NCBI RefSeq assembly: GCF_017254865.1
Contig: NZ_JAFKCV010000007.1
Span: forward strand, 62,001-126,000
Reading direction: 5' to 3'
DNA: 64,000 nt
Source of the DNA: Bowmanella dokdonensis
GTDB taxonomy: Bacteria > Pseudomonadota > Gammaproteobacteria > Enterobacterales > Alteromonadaceae
Shown here in pieces: positions 29,061 through 38,163 of this stretch. The position numbers and the translations under genes are program-made. The stretch's first letter is position 1. Each line of letters starts with the position of its first letter. The notes beneath the pieces were generated by a model. The model had not been told where the DNA came from. It searched no databases and saw only the letters and a program-made list of their open reading frames with translations.

Positions 29061-30277
29061 GCCAGAGTTTGCATCAGGCCGGGGTTAAGCTGCTTAATGC
29101 CTTGTCCCGCAACGCCGACCTGATTATGCAGGTTTACCTGAGCGGTTCTTTGCATGAAGCCGAGGCCACCCCCGGGGTAGTGGAAAACCTCAAGAAGCTG
29201 GGCATACTGTGGCGTCCGGAGCCCGGCGCGCCACTGCGTCTGAAAAAAGCCATCCGCACCCTGCTCGAAGGCAGCCTGCATGACGAGCGAAACCGCCAGA
29301 TTGACGCCAATATCGGCTCGGCCCTGGCCAGTCTCAAAACCCTTGCTCAGCATTACAAGGAAGCCCTGCACCACCATCGTTATGCCGAAGGTCAGGCCCA
29401 TCTGAACGATCTGACCGAGCATGTGTACGCCCTGACGGAATCCCTTGGCAATAACGTGCGGGTGTTGTTCAGCCGTATCAACAACGAATTCGGCTACGTA
29501 GCTTCCATCGACGCCAAGATCCGCGAGAACGAACTGGCCCAGAACCAGGTGTCCGAGCTGCTCAGTCAACTGGAACTGTTTCGTTTCGATGAACTGTCCG
29601 ACGTGGCGGGCAGCAACCGGGAGCTTCGTCATCTGCTGGTGGTGGCCCTGCAACAGAGCTTTTCCCGTTGCACCCAGGAACTGAGCATTGCCCAGTCCCG
29701 GCTGCTGGAACTGCTGGGGCGGTTCCGTGAATTCCGTGGCAGGACCAGGTTGCTCAAAGGCTTTGTGTTGCATATGGAGCAGCAGCCGGACTTTATGCCG
29801 GCCAATTATGCCAATCACAGTCAGGTTCCCCTGTTGTTCAATCAGGCCAGGCCATTGCTGCAACCGGCAGCAGTGGATGTGAACCGGGTCGATCACGAAG
29901 CCGAGCTGCTCGAACTGGTGGGGCGTATCAAAGCCCTGCATCGCGCCGACAAACCCAGGGACGAACAGCGTGCGGCCCAGAGTATCGATGTGGAGCAGCA
30001 GGGCCAGGTGGAGCTGGACGATCAGGCTATCCATCAGGCGGTGGAAAGCTACTTTTGCGAGATTATCGACACGGGAAAAAGGCTTACAGCCCTGGAATAC
30101 CTGGGCCAGCAGCAACTGGAGTTCGATCCGGAAGTGTGGATTTACCAGGTTATCGGCGGATATCAGGGCCTCAACGATGAGGAACGCCAGTACTTCGAGC
30201 TGGCCACTGAGATAGAGGACCATCCCATCTTCGACGGCAACAAAATTGTCCGCGATGTGGAGCTTGGTCTGAGGTAA
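29057..30277 (+). CDS. Kleisin-like (MukF/MksF/JetA-type) subunit
   Basis: 406 residues. The N-terminal part looks like a winged helix (about 1-75, with GVVENLKKLGILWRPEPGAPLRLKKAI), followed by a long helical region (80-270) and a C-terminal region resembling a second winged helix (380-406 ends acidic). Kleisins bridge the SMC heads, and MksF/JetA proteins of 400-500 residues have this helical bundle arrangement. Overlaps the upstream gene by ATGA and precedes the TOPRIM gene by ten bases. Context drives the call. Confidence 0.7.
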   Translation: MSQSLHQAGVKLLNALSRNADLIMQVYLSGSLHEAEATPGVVENLKKLGILWRPEPGAPLRLKKAIRTLLEGSLHDERNRQIDANIGSALASLKTLAQHYKEALHHHRYAEGQAHLNDLTEHVYALTESLGNNVRVLFSRINNEFGYVASIDAKIRENELAQNQVSELLSQLELFRFDELSDVAGSNRELRHLLVVALQQSFSRCTQELSIAQSRLLELLGRFREFRGRTRLLKGFVLHMEQQPDFMPANYANHSQVPLLFNQARPLLQPAAVDVNRVDHEAELLELVGRIKALHRADKPRDEQRAAQSIDVEQQGQVELDDQAIHQAVESYFCEIIDTGKRLTALEYLGQQQLEFDPEVWIYQVIGGYQGLNDEERQYFELATEIEDHPIFDGNKIVRDVELGLR

Positions 30278-30287
30278 GGGGACAGAC

Positions 30288-31142
30288 ATGGAACTGAACC
30301 GGCGTGACGTCAATACCCTGAGCCGTTTTATGCAGGACAGGGACAGACTGAGCAAAAAGTTCAATGACAGCCTGAGGAACTGGCTGGTTGAGCACTACGG
30401 TGATCTGTTCCGCCTCGACGGGCAGCGATGCCGTTTTACCGCCGATCAGAAACGTCGTCTCAAAGAGGAGTTGCACAAAGACTATCCACGCTTCAACTGG
30501 CTACAGGGTCTGACCAGCGGTATGGAGCGGCTGGCGATGGCCTCCCTGTTAAACCAGGAGAAGCTTGCCGATATACGCCCTGACGATCAATATGTGCTGG
30601 TCCGCCAGGTAGCGGGCGATTTCTCCCGGGCGGGAGTGAAGGCCGGGCTGCCGCCACAGATCTCCCTGCGCCTGCCCGTGGATATGCTGCTTAAGGCCAA
30701 CCCCGATACCCTGGTGGTAGTGGAAAATCTCGATGTGTTCGACCAGTGGCAACAGGCCAATGTCGGCGCAGAGATTCTCGACAGCCTGGTGCTGTACCGC
30801 GGCCACAACAGTATGACCCGTGGCGTTAAAAGCCTGCTTCAGCAAGTCCCCCCGCAGACCCGTGTCGTCCTCTTTTGCGACCTGGATCCCAAAGGCCTGG
30901 AAATGGGTTTTACCACGCCGGGCAATCCACAGTTGCTGCTACCCGTGACATTGGATGAAGCACTGGCACTGCGCAGCAATGGCGGGATATTCAAGAAACA
31001 GGCAAGAGCCCGGGCATTTTTGCAAAGACAATCTGCAGGGGCATGGAAACCCTGGATAGACTGGGTAGTAAAAGAGCATCGGGCGGTGATGCAGCAGCAC
31101 CTGCTGGAAATGCAGGTGCCGCTTGAGGCCGTAACCTGCTGA
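30288..31142 (+). CDS. TOPRIM nuclease-like protein, MksG/JetD-type
   Basis: 284 residues. The TOPRIM acidic residues are visible: TLVVVENLDVF with E146 and VVLFCDLDPKGLEMG with D198 and D200, the E...DxD layout. In JetD/MksG the same fold (DUF2220-like) cleaves the DNA that the SMC complex has extruded. The N-terminal 130 residues contain a winged-helix-like arm. It is shorter than the roughly 380-residue JetD of type I systems. A GGGGACAG ribosome site precedes the ATG. Its position fourth, after SMC, KITE and kleisin genes, is why I read the operon as an anti-plasmid condensin. Confidence 0.8.
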   Translation: MELNRRDVNTLSRFMQDRDRLSKKFNDSLRNWLVEHYGDLFRLDGQRCRFTADQKRRLKEELHKDYPRFNWLQGLTSGMERLAMASLLNQEKLADIRPDDQYVLVRQVAGDFSRAGVKAGLPPQISLRLPVDMLLKANPDTLVVVENLDVFDQWQQANVGAEILDSLVLYRGHNSMTRGVKSLLQQVPPQTRVVLFCDLDPKGLEMGFTTPGNPQLLLPVTLDEALALRSNGGIFKKQARARAFLQRQSAGAWKPWIDWVVKEHRAVMQQHLLEMQVPLEAVTC

Positions 31143-31190
31143 GCGGAGCTCAGGCAGGTTCTGGTGGCTGTTATTTAATCATACCGGGCG

Positions 31191-32003
31191 CTAGGGTTTG
31201 ACAAATTTCAGGGTCATGCGGTCACTCTCGCCGATGGCCTGGTATTTATCCTTGTTTTCTTCCTTGAGTGCCAGGCTTGGTGGCAGGGTCCAGACGCCCT
31301 TGGGATGATCGGCGGTGTCTTTGGGATTCGCGTTGATATCCGAGCTGGCTGCCAGTTTAAAGCCGGCTTTTTCGGCCGCCTTGATGACCACTTCTTCATG
31401 CATATAACCGCTGGCTTCCTGATCCCTGGCGGGTTTGTCAGCGGGCAGGCGGTGATCCACCACGCCCAGCACTCCGCCTGGCTTCAACACTTCGAAGAAG
31501 GCATTGAAGGCCCTGGCCAGATTTTCCTCACCACCCCCGCGCATATACCAGTTATGCACATTGCGGAAGGTCAGCACCATATCCGCGCTACCGTCCTCGG
31601 CGATGTCCACTCTGTCGGGGAGCTGGAATATGGTCACCTTTACCTTATCAAAGACGTCCGGGTTGGCGGCCAGCTTATCGACAAAACGGGCGGCATTTTT
31701 GCGGAAGTATTCCACGTCTGAGCCCGGATCATAGCCCGCAGCAATCAGTTGGCCCTGCTCGCGCAGGTAGGGAGCGAGGATCTCCGTATACCAGCCGCCG
31801 CCGGGAGAGATTTCAACCACTGTCATATCCGGTTCGATACCGAAAAACTTCAGGGTCTCAACAGGGTGACGGTATTCGTTGCGGGCTTTATTGGCTTCGC
31901 TGCGGTGATCGCCAGTGGCGGCTTGTTCAAGGCTCATTGCCTGGGCCGTCTGTAATCCGGCCAGCATAACTCCTGCTGCCATTAACCAGTTCAACTTTTT
32001 CAT
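31191..32003 (-). CDS. Exported SAM-dependent methyltransferase-like protein
   Basis: 270 residues from the ATG with AAGGAAAAGGAC upstream; the open frame continues 37 codons further but without a site. It has a clear signal peptide (MKKLNWLMAAGVMLAGLQTAQA), then a class I methyltransferase fold: motif I VVEISPGGGWYTEIL, AAGYDPG, and a later LKPGGVLGVVDHR block. S-adenosylmethionine is not expected in the periplasm, so either the domain is repurposed or the protein acts before or without export. Homologues with this signal peptide exist in other gammaproteobacteria, from memory. Transcribed alone; no partner gene is evident. Confidence 0.85.
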   Translation of the reverse strand: MKKLNWLMAAGVMLAGLQTAQAMSLEQAATGDHRSEANKARNEYRHPVETLKFFGIEPDMTVVEISPGGGWYTEILAPYLREQGQLIAAGYDPGSDVEYFRKNAARFVDKLAANPDVFDKVKVTIFQLPDRVDIAEDGSADMVLTFRNVHNWYMRGGGEENLARAFNAFFEVLKPGGVLGVVDHRLPADKPARDQEASGYMHEEVVIKAAEKAGFKLAASSDINANPKDTADHPKGVWTLPPSLALKEENKDKYQAIGESDRMTLKFVKP

Positions 32004-32151
32004 TTTTTGTCCTTTTCCTTGTTTGTCATGGGGAATTTGCATGGATACCACATTTGCCATGCTAGCAGTCAGAAGACCTGCTTGTCTGCTGCGGTCTTCC
32101 CTGGCATGGGGCAAAGTGCCGGAGTTTTCCGGTCAACAGCGGCCCCGAGGG

Positions 32152-33645
32152 TCAGGGTGCCAGGGCCATCAGTTCCTGGTATTCATCCAGGGCATACTGA
32201 TCCGTCATACCGCTGAGCATATCCTGAATCAGACGGCAGCGATAATAGGCCTCCCACAGGGTTTCCTCTGGCTGACCTTTGTATTTGTCCGTGGCCAGCC
32301 GGTAAGCGCTGACATGTTTGTTGGGCAGACGCCTGGCCAGACGGGACTCAATCAGCAGATCCCGGTGTCCCCCGCTGATGACCTGGGCAAAATCATCCGC
32401 AGTCAGTTCCAACAGTGGCCGGTACTGGTTGAGCAATTCAGAAATGATCCGGTAACCTTGCAGTTCCAGGGTTTCCACCTCGGCCACACTGAAAATATGC
32501 CGGATGGCCACCCTTTTGAAGGTTTCGATCAGGCGGTGACACAAAGAATCGTCTTCTAAAAGTGCGCGGTTGAGCCGGCCCCGGCAGATGGTGTCGTAGT
32601 TGTCGATAAAGCTCTCGGCAGCATGCTGAACCAACGGATGGATAAGGTTGACCCGCAGTTTCATAAAATACTGGTGAGCCTTGTTCAGGGGCTCTTTGTC
32701 CGCCCGTTGGGTGACCGCCTCAATAACCTGCCTGAAGCTGCGAAGATCCTGACGGTTGCCGTTGTGAGGCAGAAACGCCACCCCCGCAAGCCCCTGGTCG
32801 CCGTCAAATTCGGCAATCAGCAGCTCGGTGAGACGGCGATAGCTGAGCAGGCCTTTCTCCACCCCGTCTTCAATATCGGCCAGACAATAGGAGATGTCAT
32901 CGGCTGCTTCCATCAGATAGCTCAGCGGATAGCGGCAATAGGCTTCAAGCCCCAGCTTGTCCTGCAAGCGGGTAACGAATTCTGCCTCGGACAGATAGTA
33001 GCCTGGCTTCTTGCGCAGATAGCTCAGTGGCGCGTCCTTGTCCGGTCTGGCCTCATAGGCCGGACGGGTGTACTTGAGTACGCAGGCGCTTTGTACATAA
33101 GTGAGATTCAGGCCGAGCAGGGAGTGCAGCAGACGGATGGCCTGAGCATTGCCCTCAAAGCTGGACAGGTCAGCTGCCAGTCGGCCGGCCAGCTCCCCCT
33201 GGCCGGACGCAAGCAGGGGCAGCGTGGGCAGATGCTGCCGGAACCATTTGGTGATGGCCGCTTCGCCGAAGTGGCCAAAGGGAGGGTTGCCGATATCGTG
33301 CATCAGGCAGGCCATCTCCACCAGAGTTTCCAATATCCGCTCAAGACCGGTCAGCCCGTAATCACCGACCTTATCGCCGAGCTTATCGAAGATGGTGCGG
33401 ACAATAAAGCGGCCGGTCTGCTGGACTTCCAGCGAGTGGGTCAGGCGCGATCGCACTGCCGCATTTCGCTCCAGCGGAAACACCTGGGTTTTCTGCTGCA
33501 GACGGCGGATGGCGGCGGAGTTAATAATCCTGCCCCGGTCACTTTCCAGCGCCCGCTCCAGTTGGCGGATATCCAGTGGTCCGTTGTCGGCATAACGCTG
33601 ATAGGGGCGGGCGGCGGTGAGCAAAGAGTCAAATCGGATGGGCAT
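32152..33645 (-). CDS. dgt: Deoxyguanosinetriphosphate triphosphohydrolase (dGTPase)
   Basis: 497 residues of the HD superfamily. Metal-binding residues are seen as SRLTHSLEVQQ (first His) and ACLMHDIGNPPFGHFGEAAI (HD pair), with DNGPLDIRQLERALESDRGRIINSAAIRRLQQKTQVFP the typical dGTPase N-terminus. It hydrolyses dGTP to deoxyguanosine and triphosphate, tuning dNTP pools; Dgt enzymes also limit phage replication in some bacteria. It lies in the same direction as, and about 90 bases from, the S9 peptidase gene. About 500 residues is standard. Confidence 0.95.
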   Translation of the reverse strand: MPIRFDSLLTAARPYQRYADNGPLDIRQLERALESDRGRIINSAAIRRLQQKTQVFPLERNAAVRSRLTHSLEVQQTGRFIVRTIFDKLGDKVGDYGLTGLERILETLVEMACLMHDIGNPPFGHFGEAAITKWFRQHLPTLPLLASGQGELAGRLAADLSSFEGNAQAIRLLHSLLGLNLTYVQSACVLKYTRPAYEARPDKDAPLSYLRKKPGYYLSEAEFVTRLQDKLGLEAYCRYPLSYLMEAADDISYCLADIEDGVEKGLLSYRRLTELLIAEFDGDQGLAGVAFLPHNGNRQDLRSFRQVIEAVTQRADKEPLNKAHQYFMKLRVNLIHPLVQHAAESFIDNYDTICRGRLNRALLEDDSLCHRLIETFKRVAIRHIFSVAEVETLELQGYRIISELLNQYRPLLELTADDFAQVISGGHRDLLIESRLARRLPNKHVSAYRLATDKYKGQPEETLWEAYYRCRLIQDMLSGMTDQYALDEYQELMALAP

Positions 33646-33735
33646 GCCTTGGCGCAGGTTAGGAGGTTTTTCCTATGCTAACCCAGGCGCCTTGGCAGCT
33701 GTCAATTTTTGTTGGCGTGCAGACGGGCGAGACCT

Positions 33736-35670
33736 CTATAGGTGGGCGGCCAAAAAGGCTTCCAGCTCTCTCAGCGTGGTCAGGCGATTGTGCTGCAGCT
33801 CCAGGTAATGGTTGCCTTTTTCCAACTCCACATACCTGACCTGTTTTTCCAGATCCTGGAGTTCCTCAGCCATTTCACGGCTGTGATAAACCGAGACAAC
33901 CCGGTCTTCCTCGCCGTGGATCAGCAGCACAGGTGCACTGATCTGCCCGGCCAGATACAGTGGAGAGGTGGTTTCCAGCTCATCCCAGTCGTCGCCCAGC
34001 TGTTTCCTGACCACTTTGGCATTGGTGTAACGGCGGGATTCATGCAGGATACGGGTAAGATCGGTGACGCCGTTGATGCTGGCGGCACAACTGAAGGTGT
34101 CACCCTGGGTGGCCAAGCCCATCAGGGCCGCGTATCCCCCGTAACTGGCGCCCACCAGACAGATTCGTCCCGGTATTGCCAGTTTTTGCTCAACCAGCCA
34201 ATGTGCTGCATCCTGCAGATCCTGTTGCATTTCCTTGCCCCAGCCTTTGACGGAGGCCTGCTCGAAGTCGAATCCGTAGCCGGACGAGCCGCGAAAGTTG
34301 GGCTGTAAAACCAGATAACCCCGGCTGGCCAGAAACTCCGCCAGCCAGTCAAATCCGCCGTAATCCCTGGCCATGGGACCTCCGTGTGGCAGCACGACTG
34401 CCGGGATGGGATGATCTTGCGGTTTATTTCTGGGCAGGGTGAGATAGGCTTCTATGGTCAGGCCGTCTCTGGCCTGGTAACGGACTTTCTGATTGCCTGA
34501 CAGGTTGGTCTCATCCAGCAGGGGATATTGTGAGCCCAGCGGATTCAGGGTGCTGTTGTCCCGATCACCGATATAGTAGTAGCCAGGGGCATCCTCCAGA
34601 TAGGTGAGCAATACATAGCGCCGCTCGTCATCGCTCATGCTGATGATAATGTTGGCGGAATCCGGCAAGGCGTGGTCCAGGGCCTCCTGAAAGGCCATAT
34701 ACTCCTTGTCCCAGTAGATGCGGCCATTGTCAGCTTCACCATGGGACACACCCACCACCTCACCGGATTTAGGCGAATAGATAAGCCGGCCCTCAATATC
34801 GTAATGGGGATCGGCGTAGACCAGTTCCTGTGTCAGCGCCTCGTTGGCCAGGTTTACCCTGAAGATGGCGTAGCGTCCCTTGTGCAGGGCCCGGATATAA
34901 AGAATATCCGGGTTCTTGTCGAAGCCCATGATATCGATATCCGGGGCATCGAATATTTCGTATTCCCACAGGGTGCGCCATTCATTGGTCTTCCAGTCTT
35001 TGTGCAGATAGAAGATTTTCGTATCGTCCAGCCCTTCACCCAGCCTGACGCGGCCCTGCCGGTCCGCATGCCAGTGACGGATGTCCCGTCTGGAGCGTTG
35101 GAGTATGCTTCTGCCTAAGTCATTGAGGCTGAGCCTGTAAACATTGGGCCGGTTGGCTGAGTCCAGATCCACGGACAGCAGGAAGTGATCTTTTTCTGCC
35201 GGCAGCAGGCTGATGACATTGTCCTGGAACTGACTGAAATGGTCCCCGGCTATCTTGGATCGGCGGGGTCTAAAGGCCGGCTCAAGGCTGTCTTCCTTAT
35301 GGATACTGACTTTCAGCAGCCGGGTCTCTGTTGTGTTCACACCGTAGCGCTTTGCCGGGTAGCGCGCGCCGATTAGAATGTATTCGTTGTTGGCCCACTG
35401 ATACCAGTTGAACTTGATTTCTTTATTGTCGCTGACCGCCAGCACCCTGGACGACATCTTATCCAGGTTCACCCCTAATAAAATGGTCTGGCCCCCCTCA
35501 TTACGCAGGGCAGCCAGGTGTTTGCCGTCCGGCGAAAGTTTGACGTTAGTGAGAGCGGGCAGGTTGCCAAATGCTTCGACGGGCAGTTTGTCCTGCTCAG
35601 TCGAAGCTAAAGCATTGATTGAAGTGAAGACACAAAAACAGAAAAAAAGGTACGAACTGACTATACGCAT
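33736..35670 (-). CDS. Exported S9-family (prolyl oligopeptidase) serine peptidase
   Basis: 644 residues: signal peptide (MRIVSSYLFFCFCVFTSINALAS), a beta-propeller domain of roughly residues 30-380, then an alpha/beta-hydrolase domain. The catalytic residues are visible: serine in GASYGGYAALMG, aspartate in LLIHGEEDRVVSVYH and histidine in VELEKGNHYLELQHN. It is a periplasmic dipeptidyl/acylaminoacyl peptidase-like enzyme, probably scavenging peptides. AGGGATG precedes the ATG. The same family is frequent in Alteromonadales. Confidence 0.93.
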   Translation of the reverse strand: MRIVSSYLFFCFCVFTSINALASTEQDKLPVEAFGNLPALTNVKLSPDGKHLAALRNEGGQTILLGVNLDKMSSRVLAVSDNKEIKFNWYQWANNEYILIGARYPAKRYGVNTTETRLLKVSIHKEDSLEPAFRPRRSKIAGDHFSQFQDNVISLLPAEKDHFLLSVDLDSANRPNVYRLSLNDLGRSILQRSRRDIRHWHADRQGRVRLGEGLDDTKIFYLHKDWKTNEWRTLWEYEIFDAPDIDIMGFDKNPDILYIRALHKGRYAIFRVNLANEALTQELVYADPHYDIEGRLIYSPKSGEVVGVSHGEADNGRIYWDKEYMAFQEALDHALPDSANIIISMSDDERRYVLLTYLEDAPGYYYIGDRDNSTLNPLGSQYPLLDETNLSGNQKVRYQARDGLTIEAYLTLPRNKPQDHPIPAVVLPHGGPMARDYGGFDWLAEFLASRGYLVLQPNFRGSSGYGFDFEQASVKGWGKEMQQDLQDAAHWLVEQKLAIPGRICLVGASYGGYAALMGLATQGDTFSCAASINGVTDLTRILHESRRYTNAKVVRKQLGDDWDELETTSPLYLAGQISAPVLLIHGEEDRVVSVYHSREMAEELQDLEKQVRYVELEKGNHYLELQHNRLTTLRELEAFLAAHL

Positions 35671-35793
35671 AAGTCATCCCTGGCTTGAATTATTTTGAAT
35701 CCCTTTGTGGCGGGATTCTAAACAAATTGTCAGTGCCGCGCACTACTGGTATCAATGTTTGCTCACAGCGTGCTTTAAGGAAGTTGTCCTCCT

Positions 35794-37545
35794 ATGTTGA
35801 TTTCGGCCCTGATTTTTCTGCTTGCAGCGGTGATTGCCGTGCCCTTGTTCAAACGACTGAAATTGGGGGCCATCCTCGGCTATCTGGTGGCCGGCGTGTT
35901 GATCGGTCCCTCGGCTATGGAACTGATTCAGGATCCAGACCATGTGCTGCATGTGGCAGAGCTGGGCGTGGTGTTACTGCTGTTTGTGATTGGTCTGGAG
36001 CTGGAGCCGCAAAAATTGTGGAAGATGCGCCAGCAGGTGTTGCTGACAGGGGGAGGGCAACTGTTGTTCACCAGTTTGGTGCTGGTGGGCGCCCTGGTAT
36101 TGCTGGTCGGTCAACGCTGGCCGACGGCGCTGGTGATTGGCCTTGCCCTGGCCCTGTCCTCCACCGCCTTTGCCATTCAGTTGATGGCCGAGCAGGGGAT
36201 CCTTAAAACGGCTCCCGGGCAGAAAGGCTTTGCCGTGCTGCTGATGCAGGATCTGGCGGTGATCCCTATTCTGTTGCTGGTGGAAACCCTGGCTGGCGGC
36301 AATGGCGAGGCGGCGCCGCCCTGGTGGCTGAGTCTGATGGCCATCTTATCTGTACTCTTTGTTGGCCGCTATCTGCTTAATCCCTGCCTGCGTATGCTGT
36401 CACGCTATGGCAATGAAGAGGTGATGACCGCTGCGGCCCTGCTGATTGTGGTCGCCACGGCCCTGGTGATGGAACATGCCGGGCTGTCCATGGGCATGGG
36501 CGCATTTCTGGCCGGTATGCTGCTGGCCAATTCCAGTTTTCGCCACCAGTTGGAAACCGAGATAGAGCCGTTCAAAGGGTTGTTGCTGGGCCTGTTCTTC
36601 ATCGCCATTGGCATGAACCTGGACCTGAACCTGCTGGTTGCCCGGCCTGGTCTGATTGTCGGCGCTGCGCTGGCGCTGGTGATCTGTAAAGCTCTGATCA
36701 TCGCTGGGTTGCTCAGGCTCAGTGGTGAGAAAAGCGCCGACGCCATGCGAGTGGCGCTGATGCTGTCCCAGGGAGGGGAATTCGCCTTTGTGGTGATGAC
36801 CACGGCCGCCGGCAATGGCCTGCTGGAGACCACCCTGGCCAGTCAGGTCAGCCTGATAGTCGGTCTCTCCATGGCCCTGACCTCACCTGTGGTCATCCTC
36901 TACAGTCGCTGGTTCAACAGCCGCCAGTGCCCGCCTGTCTATGATACGGTGGCCCATGAGGACGAACCGCAGGTGGTGATTGCCGGATTTGGTCGTTTCG
37001 GACAGATGAGTGGCAGGATCCTCACTGCTAAAGGCATTCCCTTTACCGCGCTGGACAAGGATGCGGAGCATATCGCCTTTGTGGAAAAATTCGGCAACAA
37101 GGTGTTTTACGGTGACGCCTGCCGGCTGGATTTGCTCAGGGCCGCCGGTATTGCGGGCGCCAAGGTGCTGCTGATTGCTGTGGACCGGGATGTGGAGGTC
37201 CTGAAAATTGCGGCTCTGGTTCGGGAGCATTATCCGCATATGCGTATCGTGGCAAGAGCGCGTAACCGCATGGTAATGCGTGAACTCAAACGCCTGGGGG
37301 TCACCGATGCCGTTCGTGAACTCAATGCCGGCAGCCTGGAGGCAGCAAACCTGCTGCTCCGGGCCTATGGCTTTTCCCATTCACGGGCCGACTATGTGGT
37401 CCAGGTGTTTCGTCATCACGACGAAGCCCTGCTGGCCGGTACCCTTGAGCAGGACGACGATCTGGATGGACTGATTGCCCGCAGCAAGGCGGGGCGGGAC
37501 CAGCTTGAAGCGCTGTTTAAACAGGACAGCAAGGAACTGAGTTAA
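35794..37545 (+). CDS. KefB/KefC-type monovalent cation:proton antiporter (CPA2) with RCK domain
   Basis: 583 residues: about 12 membrane helices (Na+/H+ exchanger fold) followed by a cytoplasmic TrkA-N/RCK domain with the nucleotide-binding GFGRFGQMSGRIL near residue 400 and ALDKDAEHIAFVEKFGNKVFYGDA. Such proteins release potassium in exchange for protons and are controlled by NAD(H) or glutathione adducts. The C-terminal stop overlaps the 3' end of gntR by four bases on the other strand. No KefF/KefG ancillary protein is adjacent. Confidence 0.92.
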   Translation: MLISALIFLLAAVIAVPLFKRLKLGAILGYLVAGVLIGPSAMELIQDPDHVLHVAELGVVLLLFVIGLELEPQKLWKMRQQVLLTGGGQLLFTSLVLVGALVLLVGQRWPTALVIGLALALSSTAFAIQLMAEQGILKTAPGQKGFAVLLMQDLAVIPILLLVETLAGGNGEAAPPWWLSLMAILSVLFVGRYLLNPCLRMLSRYGNEEVMTAAALLIVVATALVMEHAGLSMGMGAFLAGMLLANSSFRHQLETEIEPFKGLLLGLFFIAIGMNLDLNLLVARPGLIVGAALALVICKALIIAGLLRLSGEKSADAMRVALMLSQGGEFAFVVMTTAAGNGLLETTLASQVSLIVGLSMALTSPVVILYSRWFNSRQCPPVYDTVAHEDEPQVVIAGFGRFGQMSGRILTAKGIPFTALDKDAEHIAFVEKFGNKVFYGDACRLDLLRAAGIAGAKVLLIAVDRDVEVLKIAALVREHYPHMRIVARARNRMVMRELKRLGVTDAVRELNAGSLEAANLLLRAYGFSHSRADYVVQVFRHHDEALLAGTLEQDDDLDGLIARSKAGRDQLEALFKQDSKELS

Positions 37546-38162
37546 GCCTGTCGCAGGAAACTGACCAGGCCTTCGCCCGCCTCGACAATATGCGCCTGAA
37601 GCAGTTGCGCGGCCCGCTCCCCCTGACCTTGCTGCAGGGCATCGAGCAGGGCATGGTGCTCCTGCTGGCTGCGATCTTGGTAGTTCAGGCTCAATGACTG
37701 GTATCCGATGTAACGCTGGCATTGCAGGTGCAGGTGCTCCACCATGGCAAACAGGGTGGGGCGTCTGGCTGCCCGGTACAGGCAGGCATGAAATGCCCAG
37801 TTATGTTGGCCAATCTCGGCGGCCGTCAGATCTGAACGCTCATCCATGCTGCTCAGGATGTCCCTGGCCCGACCGAGAATTTCACTGTTCAGATGCTGCA
37901 GGGCGAGATTTTGCAGCAAGGGCTCAAGATGCTTGCGCATCAGATAGATATCTTCCACCTCAATGGGATCGAAGCCGGGCACGGCGATACCGCACTTGCC
38001 GTGAGTGACCAGCCAGCCTTCGCTTTTTAGTTTCTGTACCGCGTCACGCACCGGGATTCGGCTGACCCCATACTGCTCTGCCAGCTCACGCTGTTTGAGG
38101 ACCTCACCGGGATTGAACCGGCCCTGCTGCAAATCCTGTTTGAGTCGCTGATACAGGGTCAT
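37542..38162 (-). CDS. GntR/FadR-family transcriptional regulator
   Basis: 206 residues: N-terminal winged helix (LKQRELAEQYGVSRIPVRDAVQKLKSEGWLV) and a C-terminal FCD ligand-binding domain with metal-type histidines (HNWAFHACLYRAA; EHHALLDALQQGQGERAAQLLQAHI). It begins one base after the benE-like stop and is the second gene of that operon. The paired ATGTATAC palindromes in front of the transporter are therefore the likely target: an autoregulated uptake operon. Ligand unknown; FCD regulators bind small organic acids. Confidence 0.92.
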   Translation of the reverse strand: MTLYQRLKQDLQQGRFNPGEVLKQRELAEQYGVSRIPVRDAVQKLKSEGWLVTHGKCGIAVPGFDPIEVEDIYLMRKHLEPLLQNLALQHLNSEILGRARDILSSMDERSDLTAAEIGQHNWAFHACLYRAARRPTLFAMVEHLHLQCQRYIGYQSLSLNYQDRSQQEHHALLDALQQGQGERAAQLLQAHIVEAGEGLVSFLRQA

Positions 38163-38163
38163 G

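Noticed and set aside
28970-30364. Long open frame antisense to the kleisin-like gene (464 codons)
   Set aside because: It is a shadow of a high-GC coding strand, with no ribosome site and a His/Gln-rich, family-less translation; the plus-strand gene has tight operon overlaps.
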